DNA of 58,483 bases, taken from the NCBI GenBank assembly GCA_018398765.1, contig JAHBMJ010001527.1, positions 52,685 to 111,167 on the forward strand, read 5' to 3'. The stretch comes from Chromera velia (lineage: Eukaryota > Sar > Chromeraceae). A program made the translations under genes and the position numbers. The notes under the pieces were generated by a model, which was given only the letters and a program-made list of their open reading frames with translations, was not told the DNA's origin and made no database searches. Every line of letters begins with the position of its first letter. Within the stretch, counting starts at the first letter, position 1. Positions 35,029-44,574 of the stretch are shown here, piece after piece.

Positions 35029-37337
35029 ACCGAGAAGTTTAGTGGTGTGTACTCTCAGTTCTAGGCTAGAGACGAGAGATTGAGAGTACACACCATCAAA
35101 TTTCTTGGTGGTGCTTTTCCAGGTGCGGGCTCGAACCGTCTACCTTCAGTTGTCAGACTGATGGCTCGTAGAGACTGGCAGAGTTCATATGGTGGAGTAG
35201 ATGGTTGGCGAAGTGAACTGGCCTTTGAGAAGAGTCGTCTATGGACTTAGCTCGGCTTCGATCGGCACACCAATCAGCAGCAACGAGGATTTGGAAATGG
35301 AGCACCAGCGCAAGGCTTCATTACAGCTGGGGCAGCAAATTTTTGTCCGAGCAGGCCATACCAGATCATGTTTACTCCCACCTGGTATGCAGACAAACCT
35401 GGCAGGGTAGTTTATGTTCGGTTCCACAGAGAGGGGATAGAGATTTTCGATCTGTCCACTGGCTGCTTCAAAGTGTTGAAAGACTAGAACGAATGGGTGT
35501 TTACGGTGGGCCTGCCTGAGATTATCTTGGCTGAACCAGCAGACTTCTACACGTTGAGTCTCTGGAGCGCTGTACAAGCTCTGCCTATTCAAGTTTGTCT
35601 TTCGCCATGGATCAGGATGGATGAAGAAGAAAAGAGCAAAGTAAAAGAGAGAGAAGCAAACAGCAATGTATGAAATACAGATTGACAGACTGATTGAAAG
35701 AGAGATTGGCAGATTGATTGAAGAAAAGATTGACAGAGCAATGGAAAGAAGAACTAAGGAAAAGAACGAAGAAGAAAATGACTGAGTGAGAGAGAGACAG
35801 AGTCAAAGATTCAGTGAAGGATATGACGAGCGACAGAGACAAATGGGACTGACAGAAGAAAACAGAAAAGGTTCAGAACAGATGAACAACAATGAGTAAG
35901 TAGCAAAGTCAAAGGCCAGGACAGAAGCAAGCAGAAAAAAAAAGAAAAGGAGAGGGAAGAGAGGAGGTAAATAGAAAGCAGAAAGGAAGGAAAAGGACAG
36001 GGTGAGGGAGTAAAGTTTGGAGTCAGAAGGAGTCAGGACGCCGACGTCTTCTGCAGGCACACTCAGTGCAAGAAGCATAGAGACGGCACGCGCATCTGTC
36101 CAAGCAGCTGGCCTTGGAGACATGATCGAACCAATCGCAAGCTCAACAGAAGTCAATTCAAGCATGGAGTCATTGGAAGGGTACGAGCGCCTGCAATATG
36201 GCATGCATGTGCCAATAGAGAAAGACTCTGAGTCTGCATGCATGAAGTCGGAAGAAAAAAAAGACCCACAGGAGGAGAGTTGGGAAGAAGAGGCAACAGT
36301 GATCAACAGAAGCATCTCTGCGAAGCTGGGAGAAGATGTGAAAGGAAAATGGGAAGAATGCAGCCGTGATGTCAATAACATACCGCAGAGCAAAGCGGAC
36401 GCGTCCACAGAAGGAGACACAGTCGGCACAGAAGGAGGAGACAAGGTGGAGGAGCATGGCCTAGAGTATGACGTTGCCCTATTGAAGAGCAGTGACCAGC
36501 GCTCAGGTCAGGGGGTGATTGCGGGTGACCGCTATTTTGCCCCAAGCTCTGGAGAAGGACAGGGGAAGGCAGAAAAGGGGAACAGCATAGCGAACATTCA
36601 AGTATAATAGGGAAGGGGGTGTGAAGGAAAAAGGCAAAAAGAGGAAAGAGGAGAGAGAAAAAGTAAGAGCCTCTTCGGCCGGATCAGCCAGAAGCTCGAA
36701 AGCAAAGAACAAAGGTCGAAGAAGCCTTCACTGACTCAAGAGCTACGGATGGACAAAGACTCAAATGGGGACTGAGGAGGAGTTAGACAGACAGACAGAC
36801 AGACAGAGAGAGAGAGAAAGACTGACAGACAGACAGATAAATACACTACAAGTTGACATGGCATTGAGATAACAGGATTCCTCTCTGAAAGGACATTGTT
36901 CTTCGCTCATAAACGCATAAAGTCCTGTATACAGAGACAGGAACAAGAGAAGAAATCAGACGTCGTCGGGACAAGGGGTGTGTGAGAAGTTCGGCCCTGT
37001 TGGGTCTGATATCTCAGTGTTCTGCCGCCGCCTGACTGATTGATTAACCAAAGCATGGGAGAACGCGCGCATGCAGAGCAAAATCAGAAGAATCAAGCCA
37101 GGCACATTATGTCTCCAACCGGATATTAAGTCTCGAATGCAGATCGATCAAAGTGTATACATACATTTGAAACAGATAGGAAAAGTCTGATCAATCAAAG
37201 TACAGAAGTACAAAGTGAGGCAGAACAGACAGAATCTCCAAAGTAGGAACATTCAACTCCTATATAAAGCTGACTCCATCGTACAATCTCTCGTCTCTAG
37301 CCTAGAACTGAGAGTACATACCACCAAACTTCTCGGT
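35029..37337. mobile_element. 2.3-kb DNA transposon with 54-bp TIRs and a perfect 5-bp target duplication
   Basis: Bases 35029-35082 (ACCGAGAAGTTTAGTGGTG ... GAGAGATTG) recur inverted at 37284-37337 with about two mismatches. The flanking AGCCA (35024-35028 and 37338-37342) is a perfect 5-bp duplication. A partial third inverted copy of the end follows the left TIR at about 35083-35115. Inside are a degraded protein-like stretch (about 35210-35640, +) and one longer open frame (36014-36607). No DDE transposase motif was recognised, so the family is unassigned. Confidence 0.75.
36014..36607 (+). CDS. Hypothetical acidic protein inside the 2.3-kb TIR element
   Basis: The frame is open from just after a TAA at 36011-36013 to the TAA at 36605-36607. 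The first ATG is at 36122 (MIEPIASSTEV...), giving about 161 residues. A TTCTGCAG acceptor at about 36055 would instead make this the last exon of a longer gene. The sequence is rich in E, S and K (EEKKDPQEESWEEE), looks disordered, and shows no transposase signature or other known domain. It may be an accessory protein of the transposon or captured host sequence. Confidence 0.3.
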   Translation, partial: SLESEGVRTPTSSAGTLSARSIETARASVQAAGLGDMIEPIASSTEVNSSMESLEGYERLQYGMHVPIEKDSESACMKSEEKKDPQEESWEEEATVINRSISAKLGEDVKGKWEECSRDVNNIPQSKADASTEGDTVGTEGGDKVEEHGLEYDVALLKSSDQRSGQGVIAGDRYFAPSSGEGQGKAEKGNSIANIQV

Positions 37338-37342
37338 AGCCA

Positions 37343-38544
37343 AGCACTTATTCCATACTGCCCGAGGTAGAGCACGGTCGATCGATTTAATGCATTGGAT
37401 GAAACTTCCACTCAACTTACCAAGTACAGAACTGAATGGCTCGAGAGAGAGAGAGAGAAGGGAAGGCGAAACAAAGGAGTGATGGGAGAGACCAAAACAA
37501 CATCAAACAAAACGTAACTGTAATGCATCGAGGTAGACAACATCTGTCTTTCTCAGCGGGACCGTTTCCAGTCCATACAGCACGACTGGCAGCCAGAGGG
37601 CCTTGAACAAAATAATTTTAGAAAAGGGAGAAACAAAGCCCAGAGAAGAGAGAGTACCAAACACAGCTCCCAATGCCTTCTCTGCCGTCTCAATGCGGGC
37701 TTCGACTAGTGTGGACTAATCATGACTAATCAACTTTGCCTTGAAATAAATGTGCCGTTTTATTCGGTCTAATTCGGTCTCCAACGTAGAAAGCTAGATG
37801 TCTTGAGCTATGATCTTAAGCTCAAACATTGATCTCATGTGACTTAAATTGAAACATGAGTTTCTTATTTTATTGTATGCAATTCTAGATGTAGTTGTGT
37901 GCATGCGTATACTAAGTCCGGGGGCACAGTCCTACACTAGATCCTACATTAGTGATTAACCTCGGATTCGGCCTAGCTAGGCCTAGCAGTGTATCAGCTC
38001 ATTAATATCACTTCTAGTATCACTTAAGACTGAAGTATACTGACGTCCGACTCCAAACGGGCTAATGATCCACCTTCAAGTTTAGCTTCAAATTGTTTCA
38101 TTTTCATTGATTCACTGAAGACACTCGAAGCGTGGAAGACTTCTTTGAACCAGACTGCCGCCATAATCCGAAAGGATCGAGAGATTCATCTTTGTCAAAT
38201 TGTCATCTCCCAGAAAGGCACGATTTCCTGGCCTGCACGGCCTTGCTGCTCTTTACTACTACACATAATCAGGCAAAGACTCCGTCGCTTTTAGAGTTAG
38301 AAACGCTAAGCGTCACCGAAGTTCAAACTGCTACCTACACCATCCACACGCCGATCGACCTTGAGACTCCTGCTACCCTACATCCACTCCCTGTTAACTC
38401 AGGCGTCGACCCATTTTCTCAGAGGCACTTTCTCTTTCCTCCTCATCCAAACTGTTTCTTCGCGTCTGTTCCTGATTTACCCCCCAAGGGCTGTCTGTCC
38501 GTCTGACAGAATTAAGAAGACTGGGCGTCAAGCTGTTCTGTCTT
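37343..38544. other. No gene recognised
   Basis: Mixed AT-rich sequence. A plus-strand frame at 38132-38506 (about 124 codons) ends just before the PrxQ stop codon on the other strand and has no recognisable domain. Confidence 0.4.
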
Positions 38545-39972
38545 TCATTTTTGTCCGAGGACCTTTCGTGCCTCTTCGACGTGCTTTGCTGGTTCCATCA
38601 TGTTCTCGTACACGCTCTTCACCTTCCCATCCTTCCCAATGATGTAAGTCACACGGCCGTCAAGAAATCCCATCATCGCTTTCGGCACCTGCAGGCACAT
38701 GGACGTTGCATCCAACGGAGAAAAAAACAGAAAAAAAAATGCGAGAAGCCCGTTGCGTCCAGTCATTACACGTCACTCTCTCTCTTTCTCTCTATATCTA
38801 TGTGCGTGTGGGAGGGGCGAGGGGGATCGGAGTGTTGAAACTCCCCTCTCTTCGTTCTGCATCGGTCTCCTTCCAGCCATTCAGCGATCCGCCATTTTAT
38901 GAATTTCTCCCTCCTCCTCTATCCCTCCCAACGTCTCACCCACCATTCGTCCATCCATACACCCATGCATCACTTCTGCCTGACTTCACCTTTTTTCCTG
39001 CTACCTTTGCACGAGCTCAGCCAGGTTCGGACAAAATGGGAGGAGACAGGGAAGGCAGTGAGAAAAAAAAGGAGGGCGGAGGGAAAGCGAAGAATGAACA
39101 TGAAGGCTTGACACACGGACAGAAACACATGCATGCCGACCTTATAGGTCTGCCGGACGTTCCCCCCGACGTCAGACAAGAGAGTGAGTTGGAACCCATA
39201 TTTGGACACGAACTCTGTGTGGTCCTCGTCTGATGAAACGCCCAGGATCTGAAAAGAAAAAAAAGAAAAAGCAGAGCAGGAGGTAGACAAACAGAAAGAA
39301 AAAGGCACTCAGGGGGCGTTACTGCCGCTGGAGAAAAGAACGCCAAAGATAGATCGCAACAAAGAACAGAGCACCCCTTTTCTCCTCAAAGCTACAGTTG
39401 GTCACACTAATAGAAAGAAAGAAAGAAAGAAAGGAAGGAAGGAAGGAAGGAAGAAAGAAAGAAAGAAAGAAAGTGGGGGCGCACGGGGCGGAGCAGCGCA
39501 AACCTTCACGGGCGAACGCTAGTCGGAAGCGATTCTTGATTTATCAGACGTAGGCCCAACCCAGGAGAGCGCTGTGGGAGAGATCACGAAAGAGCTAGAG
39601 AGAGAAAAAGAGTATTGCAGAGAGGACAATGGAAGAGGAAGCTTGTGGACAGCGAGAGAGAGAGCAACAGAGAGAGAATAGAAAGACGGCGGATTAGAAT
39701 GGCGAGAGAAAGAAAGGCACGCACCTTCGCGTTCAGCTTGCTGAATTCATCTGCAGCCTTGTCAAACAAATCACACTCCGCTGTGCACCCCGGAGTGTCA
39801 TCCTGCAGATAGAACAAAGGAAGGGAAAGGAAAAGAAAGGAAGGGATTGGAACACGGTCAAAAGAAAACTAGAAAAAGAGAGAGTGGGAGAGCAAGGGGA
39901 AGGAAAAGAAAGGAAAGGAGCAACAAAGAAAATCGAAGGAGAGGAGACCGGTCAAAAGAGAGAGAGGGAGAG

Positions 39973-40006
<34 letters not shown>

Positions 40007-40291
40007 GGCTGGCAGGGGACTGCACATTCAAACATACACGAGCGACCTGGGAAGCAGATCTTGACAGCTAGACAGGCAGGGAGGGGGGTGTTTGTCGTGT
40101 GATCCTCCTTATCCGAGACAGGAAAAGGAGCGCGAAAAAACTTTTCGTCGTGCAGAGCTCTCTACGGTTTCTCATTTGAAGGGATTTCCAGTGAAGCTCG
40201 AGGCGTCTCTTTCTCTTTGTGGGCAAGAAAGAAAGAAGTAAAGGAAGGAAGGAAAGCAAAAAGTAAAGAAGGGAAGAAAGGAAGCAAGGAA

Positions 40292-40323
<32 letters not shown>

Positions 40324-40350
40324 AAAGAAAAAAAGAAAGAAAAGAAAGAA

Positions 40351-40382
<32 letters not shown>

Positions 40383-40446
40383 AAAAAAGAAAAAAAGAAA
40401 AAAAGAAAAAAAGAAAGAAAAGAAAGAAAGAAAGAAAAGAAAGAAA

Positions 40447-40478
<32 letters not shown>

Positions 40479-41367
40479 AAAAGAAAGGAAAGAAAGAAAG
40501 AAAGAAAGAAAGAAAGGAAGGAAGGGAGGGAGGGAGGGAGGAAGGGAAGGAAGGAAGGAAGGAAGGAAGGAAGGAAGGAAGGAAGGAAGGAAGGAGGAAG
40601 GAAGGAAGGAAGGAAGGAAGGAAGGAAGGAAGGACGGAAGGATAGGAAGGAAGGAAGGAAGGAAGGGAGGGAATTTCCGTACCTTAGGGTAAAAGAAGAG
40701 CACGACGTCCTTCTTTCCTTTAAAGCTGGAGAGAGAGACAGATTGTCCGTTCTGGTCGGTCAGCTTAAAGTCGGGGGCCACGTCTCCGACATTGACCATC
40801 GACAGGTGACTTCTTGGTGCTGCACACACCCATTGGAAGGGGGTGGGGCAGGAAGGCATGCAACCAAGAGAACAATCGAGAACAAAAGTGTCAGATGGTA
40901 CAAGGGAAGGGTTTCGGAAAAGGACTAATAGGGAGACAGCGGGCATGAACAGCGAAAGGAAATGTGTTGGCGCGTGTCTGTACTTGCGTAAATGCGCAAT
41001 GAATACTCTCCGAAGGGATTCCGTCAGTCTGCTTTGTAGTCGAAAGACTGCAGCATCTCTCGCTCCGTCTCTCCTTGCGACTGCTCGTCAACCTATGTCT
41101 GCCTTTCGGGTAGGTATGCAGAGGAGAGAACCTCTTGCTTTCGGCGACTGACTCGCTCTTCGAAGAGTGGAACCTCTGTGCACATTGAGATATGCTGCGC
41201 AGTTCAGCAGCTGCAGAGAAAGGGAAAATGAAGGGCGAATTACACAACAGATAGTCGTAGAAAACCCAACACAGGGATTCGGGAGGTAGCTGCGAAGACA
41301 AATCACGATGGAGCTCCACTGTCATTGCCTCACGTACTTGGAGGAACGCAACGAAAGCGAGCAGCAT
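38545..41367 (-). CDS. PRXQ: Peroxiredoxin Q / BCP-type thiol peroxidase, with probable leader exons
   Basis: The core exons are 40799-40683, 39802-39725, 39248-39141 and 38688-38545 (TGA), all phase 0. They give 148 residues from MVNVGDVAPDF. The sequence aligns with PrxQ without gaps: FKLTDQNG, DVVLFFYPK, then DDTPGCTAEC with the peroxidatic Cys, TLLSD, and GRVTYIIGKDGK. The enzyme reduces H2O2 and alkyl hydroperoxides using thioredoxin. The frame stays open upstream of that Met to a TGTGTGCAG acceptor, so the true start may be earlier. A candidate first exon at 41367-41338 (MLLAFVAFLQ, donor GTACGTGAG) and a second from 41210 (LLNCAAYLNVHRGSTLRRAS...) would together form a signal peptide plus a basic, Ser/Arg-rich transit region, in phase with the core. 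That would send it to the plastid, where plant PrxQ works. Oddity: the second Cys is four residues after the first (C-x3-C), not the usual five. The leader exons are inference. Confidence 0.9.
39973..40007. repeat. Poly-G run of about 30 bases
   Basis: An almost unbroken run of G lies in the first core intron of PrxQ (poly-C on the coding strand), next to AG-rich sequence. Confidence 0.9.
40215..40675. repeat. Long homopurine tract (GAAA/GGAA)n in a PrxQ intron
   Basis: About 460 bases are nearly pure purine on the plus strand, hence pyrimidine on the coding strand. The tract ends about ten bases from the donor of the exon at 40683. The serine/phenylalanine-rich open frame through it is not protein-coding. 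Confidence 0.9.
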
Positions 41368-41641
41368 GTTCACGAAGGAGGTCTGCAGAGGAGACGGCTG
41401 AAGGAATGATTCAGACCAAGGAGACGGGTGAGAGGAACACCAGAAGGTTGCCGAGACCCTTCACTTCCTTAAAACTGGGAAGAGGGATCTGCTGTGTTCA
41501 ACAACGAAGGAGAAGCCTCGCCGAATGATTGGAGATTTGAAGAAAGGTAGACTTTGAGAGTCGACTCATCAAAGGACCAGGTCTTCTGACTAGCTCAGTA
41601 CCCACGCATCCGCATTGCTTCGCATCGATTCCAGGATACCC

Positions 41642-41722
41642 CCTCCACAAGCTCCGGGGGGGGCCCGGGCTGGGAGGCATATGTGATCCAGGCGCGCGCG
41701 GCCGGACCCCCGGGCCCGCCCA
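41642..41722. promoter_or_regulatory. GC-rich island between divergent PrxQ and uL15 genes
   Basis: Contains CTCCGGGGGGGGCCCGGGC and GGCGCGCGCGGCCGG...CCCCCGGGCCCGCC. It lies about 115-195 bp upstream of the uL15 ATG and about 275-355 bp upstream of the proposed PrxQ leader ATG. Its position in a divergent gene pair makes a shared promoter plausible. Confidence 0.4.
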
Positions 41723-41835
41723 ACTGTCTGTCACGAAGCTAGGTCATTCGAATTCAGGAAAACCGCTCGGTCCAAAATTTCTTTCTTCCTTCTCCCCCCT
41801 CCCTCGCACTTCGAGTGAAAGTTGGTGGTGCCAGG

Positions 41836-42391
41836 ATGCCCTCTCGTTTCCAAAAGACAAGAAAGCTCCGCGGTCACGTGTCCCACGGACACGGCCGTAT
41901 CGGCAAGCACCGCAAGCATCCCGGTGGTCGCGGTCTGGCTGGTGGTCAGCACCACCACAGAATCCTCTTTGACAAGTACCATCCCGGTTACTTCGGGAAG
42001 GTCGGTATGAGGCACTTCCATCTTCAGAGAAACAGGAAGTGGTGTTCCACCGTCAACGTGGACAAGCTCTGGAGCCTCATGCCTGAGGAGACCCTCAAGC
42101 ACTTCTCCGACCCTGCTAACCAGGATAAGGTAGGTAGGTCCACTAAGTTCCTCTCAGAACCTTCCTTCCTCTCTACTGTCGTACATCGACCCACTGACTA
42201 CTTCACTTTTCACCTGCCCCCCCTTTGTGCAGGCCCCTGTGCTGGATGTCCTCAAGCACGGGTACTTCAAGGTCCTGGGCAAGGGAGGAGAGCTCCCCAA
42301 GATCCCCCTCATCGTCAGAGCCCGTTTCTTTTCCAAGCTTGCCGAGAAGAAGATCAAGGCTGCAGGCGGTGTCTGCGTCCTCTCCGGTTAA
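41836..42391 (+). CDS. RPL27A: 60S ribosomal protein L27a (uL15)
   Basis: There are two exons, 41836-42129 and 42233-42391 (TAA), joined in phase 0 over a 103-bp intron (GTAGGT...TTGTGCAG). The product has 150 residues, the normal size for eukaryotic L27a. The family signature is clear: the basic N-terminus [19 protein letters not shown] followed by [16 protein letters not shown], then [10 protein letters not shown], the WSTVN-like block here [13 protein letters not shown], and the C-terminal half [19 protein letters not shown]. It is a structural component of the large cytosolic ribosomal subunit. The start is the only ATG giving the conserved N-terminus. The gene is divergent from PrxQ across a 468-bp gap. 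Confidence 0.98.
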
Positions 42392-44217
42392 GAGCCGAAT
42401 TCGGAGGATCAGAGACAGCTGACGAGCCAGCAGGTGTGAAGAAGAGATGAGCATAGGTCTGGCAGAGGATGGAAGGGCTTCCAGAGAGAGCACCAACTAG
42501 ACATTCATTCCGGACGTGATAGCAGACACGCACAGATGAGGGAGAGCACACTCAGCTGACAGAACTCAAGAAGAGAAGGACCGTAGACCTCCCCAAAAAA
42601 GTCTGGAAGGAAATTGCATATTTTTTTTGTCTAGATGCACTCACTCCGGGGGGCTGCAGGGAGGCTGCCCGGTTTCCACCAAGTAGTCTCCCAGCTGCAG
42701 CTTCACGCCCGCCCTTTTTGTCTGCGTCTGCCTGCATTTTCCTTCCTGTGCCTTACCCGTCATCCGTCTGTTGTCGTTATATGTTCAGTCTCATTTCCCT
42801 GTACTGGCCTCTTCACCGCTTCTGAATTGGTTCCTTCTCCCCTTTTTTTGTCTGTGCACCCTTTCCGTTCGTTCACTTCCGCTTTGTCATCTTTAAGCCC
42901 TCGCACACGTCTTCAATGGGCCCGACATTCTGTGCATGCCACTTTCCTTTGTTCGTGTTTTCTTCTTTTGTTCCTGGTCATCCTTTCGAACCCTGCATTG
43001 ATTTTTCCGCCATCATATTCTTTTTTTTTTTCCCCTTCTTTTTCAATTCGATTTTCTTCTTTCCTGACTGTCTCTCTGAGCGCTTGTCTCTACGCCTCCT
43101 TAAGAACTCTCTTGGCTCTGCTTTTTTTTTTCTTTGGTTTGTTGCTGCGCCTCATTCCGTCCAGTACCTTTCCCGTCTTTGATCAAACAATGTGGCCAAT
43201 CTTTTTTCTTTTTCGCCTGGATAACTGTCTGGCTGTTCGGGCCCCCTGCCCATCTTGTTCGATTGTTTGTTCTGGTCTTTTGTGTTTATTGTTTCTTTTC
43301 GTCTGTTACGTACATGAAGAAAAGAAAGAGAAGAGTCTGTCTGCCTGTTTGACTGTCTGGCTCTCAGTTTTTTTCATCAGCCAAGAGGTGCAGAGACGAC
43401 GAAAGAACAAGTTGTCGCTGTATGTCTCTGGCCTATATTTCTTGCTGTCTTTTCTCGTTGTCTGTCTGTCTTTTTCTTTTTCTTTTTCTCTTTCTCCTTC
43501 TCTGTCTTTTTCTCTCACTGACTGCCGGCCGGTTCTGCATGACGCTTTTCTGAGCCAATTGGGAGCAGACCTTTCCGGGGCCTTTTTTTGACGAAAGCTC
43601 GGGCTCAGGAGAATGTTTCCTAAGTGCCCCCCGCTTTGCTTTCCGGGGCCACGTATGTTGCTAGGTATGTTGTATGATCTTACGTGATTCACCGAGTCAT
43701 TCAATGATATTCATATAGTGTGATCGAGCTTGTGAGGGCGGATCTCCTCGGATTCTCCAGGACAGTTACTGGTCGGTTAGGATAAAATGATAGGATAAGT
43801 GATAAGTCTAAATAGGTGATAAGTAATTTATTGGTGCCCTACTAGGATCTAATCTCGGATACCGTCGGTAACTGTTGGAGTTTGTCGCCATTTTATTATA
43901 TTTTATCTTTTACAGGTCACCCCCGTAAACGGCTTATCAAATAGAAGCCTGAGGGATCTAGAAACGGATATAAAACTAAATATTACTGCAGGACTACAGG
44001 ATTACATTGTGTTCAAGGCTAGGTTCTGGGCTAATTTTGAAAACCTTAGACCTGCGTACAAGTTGTTTGGCGTCCGCCTTATACCATATATCAATGCACA
44101 TTACTCTACACCATGCATGCATACATACAACGACAGATCACAATGTCATCACTGTGACAGCACATACATTCTTTTATTCCACTTTAAAGCCATTGCAACT
44201 GCCATTAGCTAGGCCAG
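42392..44217. other. No gene recognised; T-rich 3' flank of uL15
   Basis: The 318-codon plus-strand frame at 42635-43591 is made of Ser, Leu and Phe because the DNA is T/C-rich, and shows no domain. From about 43700 the sequence is AT-rich. A short frame at 44009-44212 has a C-x2-C...H pattern but is too weak to call. Confidence 0.45.
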
Positions 44218-44317
44218 CCCTAATGAATTGGGAGTTGAATTGGGTGTCAAATTGGTAGTACTACCAATTTTTTACCGCCAGTAACTCCCAATTTTAAAAA
44301 ATTGGTACCTAGTCTAG

Positions 44318-44574
44318 TGTTACGGACCTTTGGACCTAGGCTCGATTTGGTCCTTAGAGTAATACAGAGAATTAATAGCATTAAATACACACTGTAATAT
44401 AAAGGCATGCATGTCTGTATCTCAGCCTTTGCAATACAGATTGATTGAGCCTGTTAGAAGGACCGAGTCTTTCCTGATCGATAGGGAAGGCTCTTGTATG
44501 TTTGACAGATTCTCTGTATGTAGAACTTGTGGGTGAGTTGATTCCTAAGTTCTAGGAGAGCTTAAACTAGAATA
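44318..44574. repeat. Left LTR of the Ty3/gypsy relic
   Basis: Direct copy of 47779-48034, about 97% identical by eye. Confidence 0.9.

Noticed and set aside
35112-35186. Possible tRNA on the minus strand (GGTTCGAGCCC B box)
   Set aside because: There is no matching A box, and the anticodon and acceptor stems do not pair. At best it is a fragment.
42635-43591. 318-codon plus-strand frame downstream of uL15
   Set aside because: It is T/C-rich DNA giving Ser/Leu/Phe runs, with no domain and no splice context.
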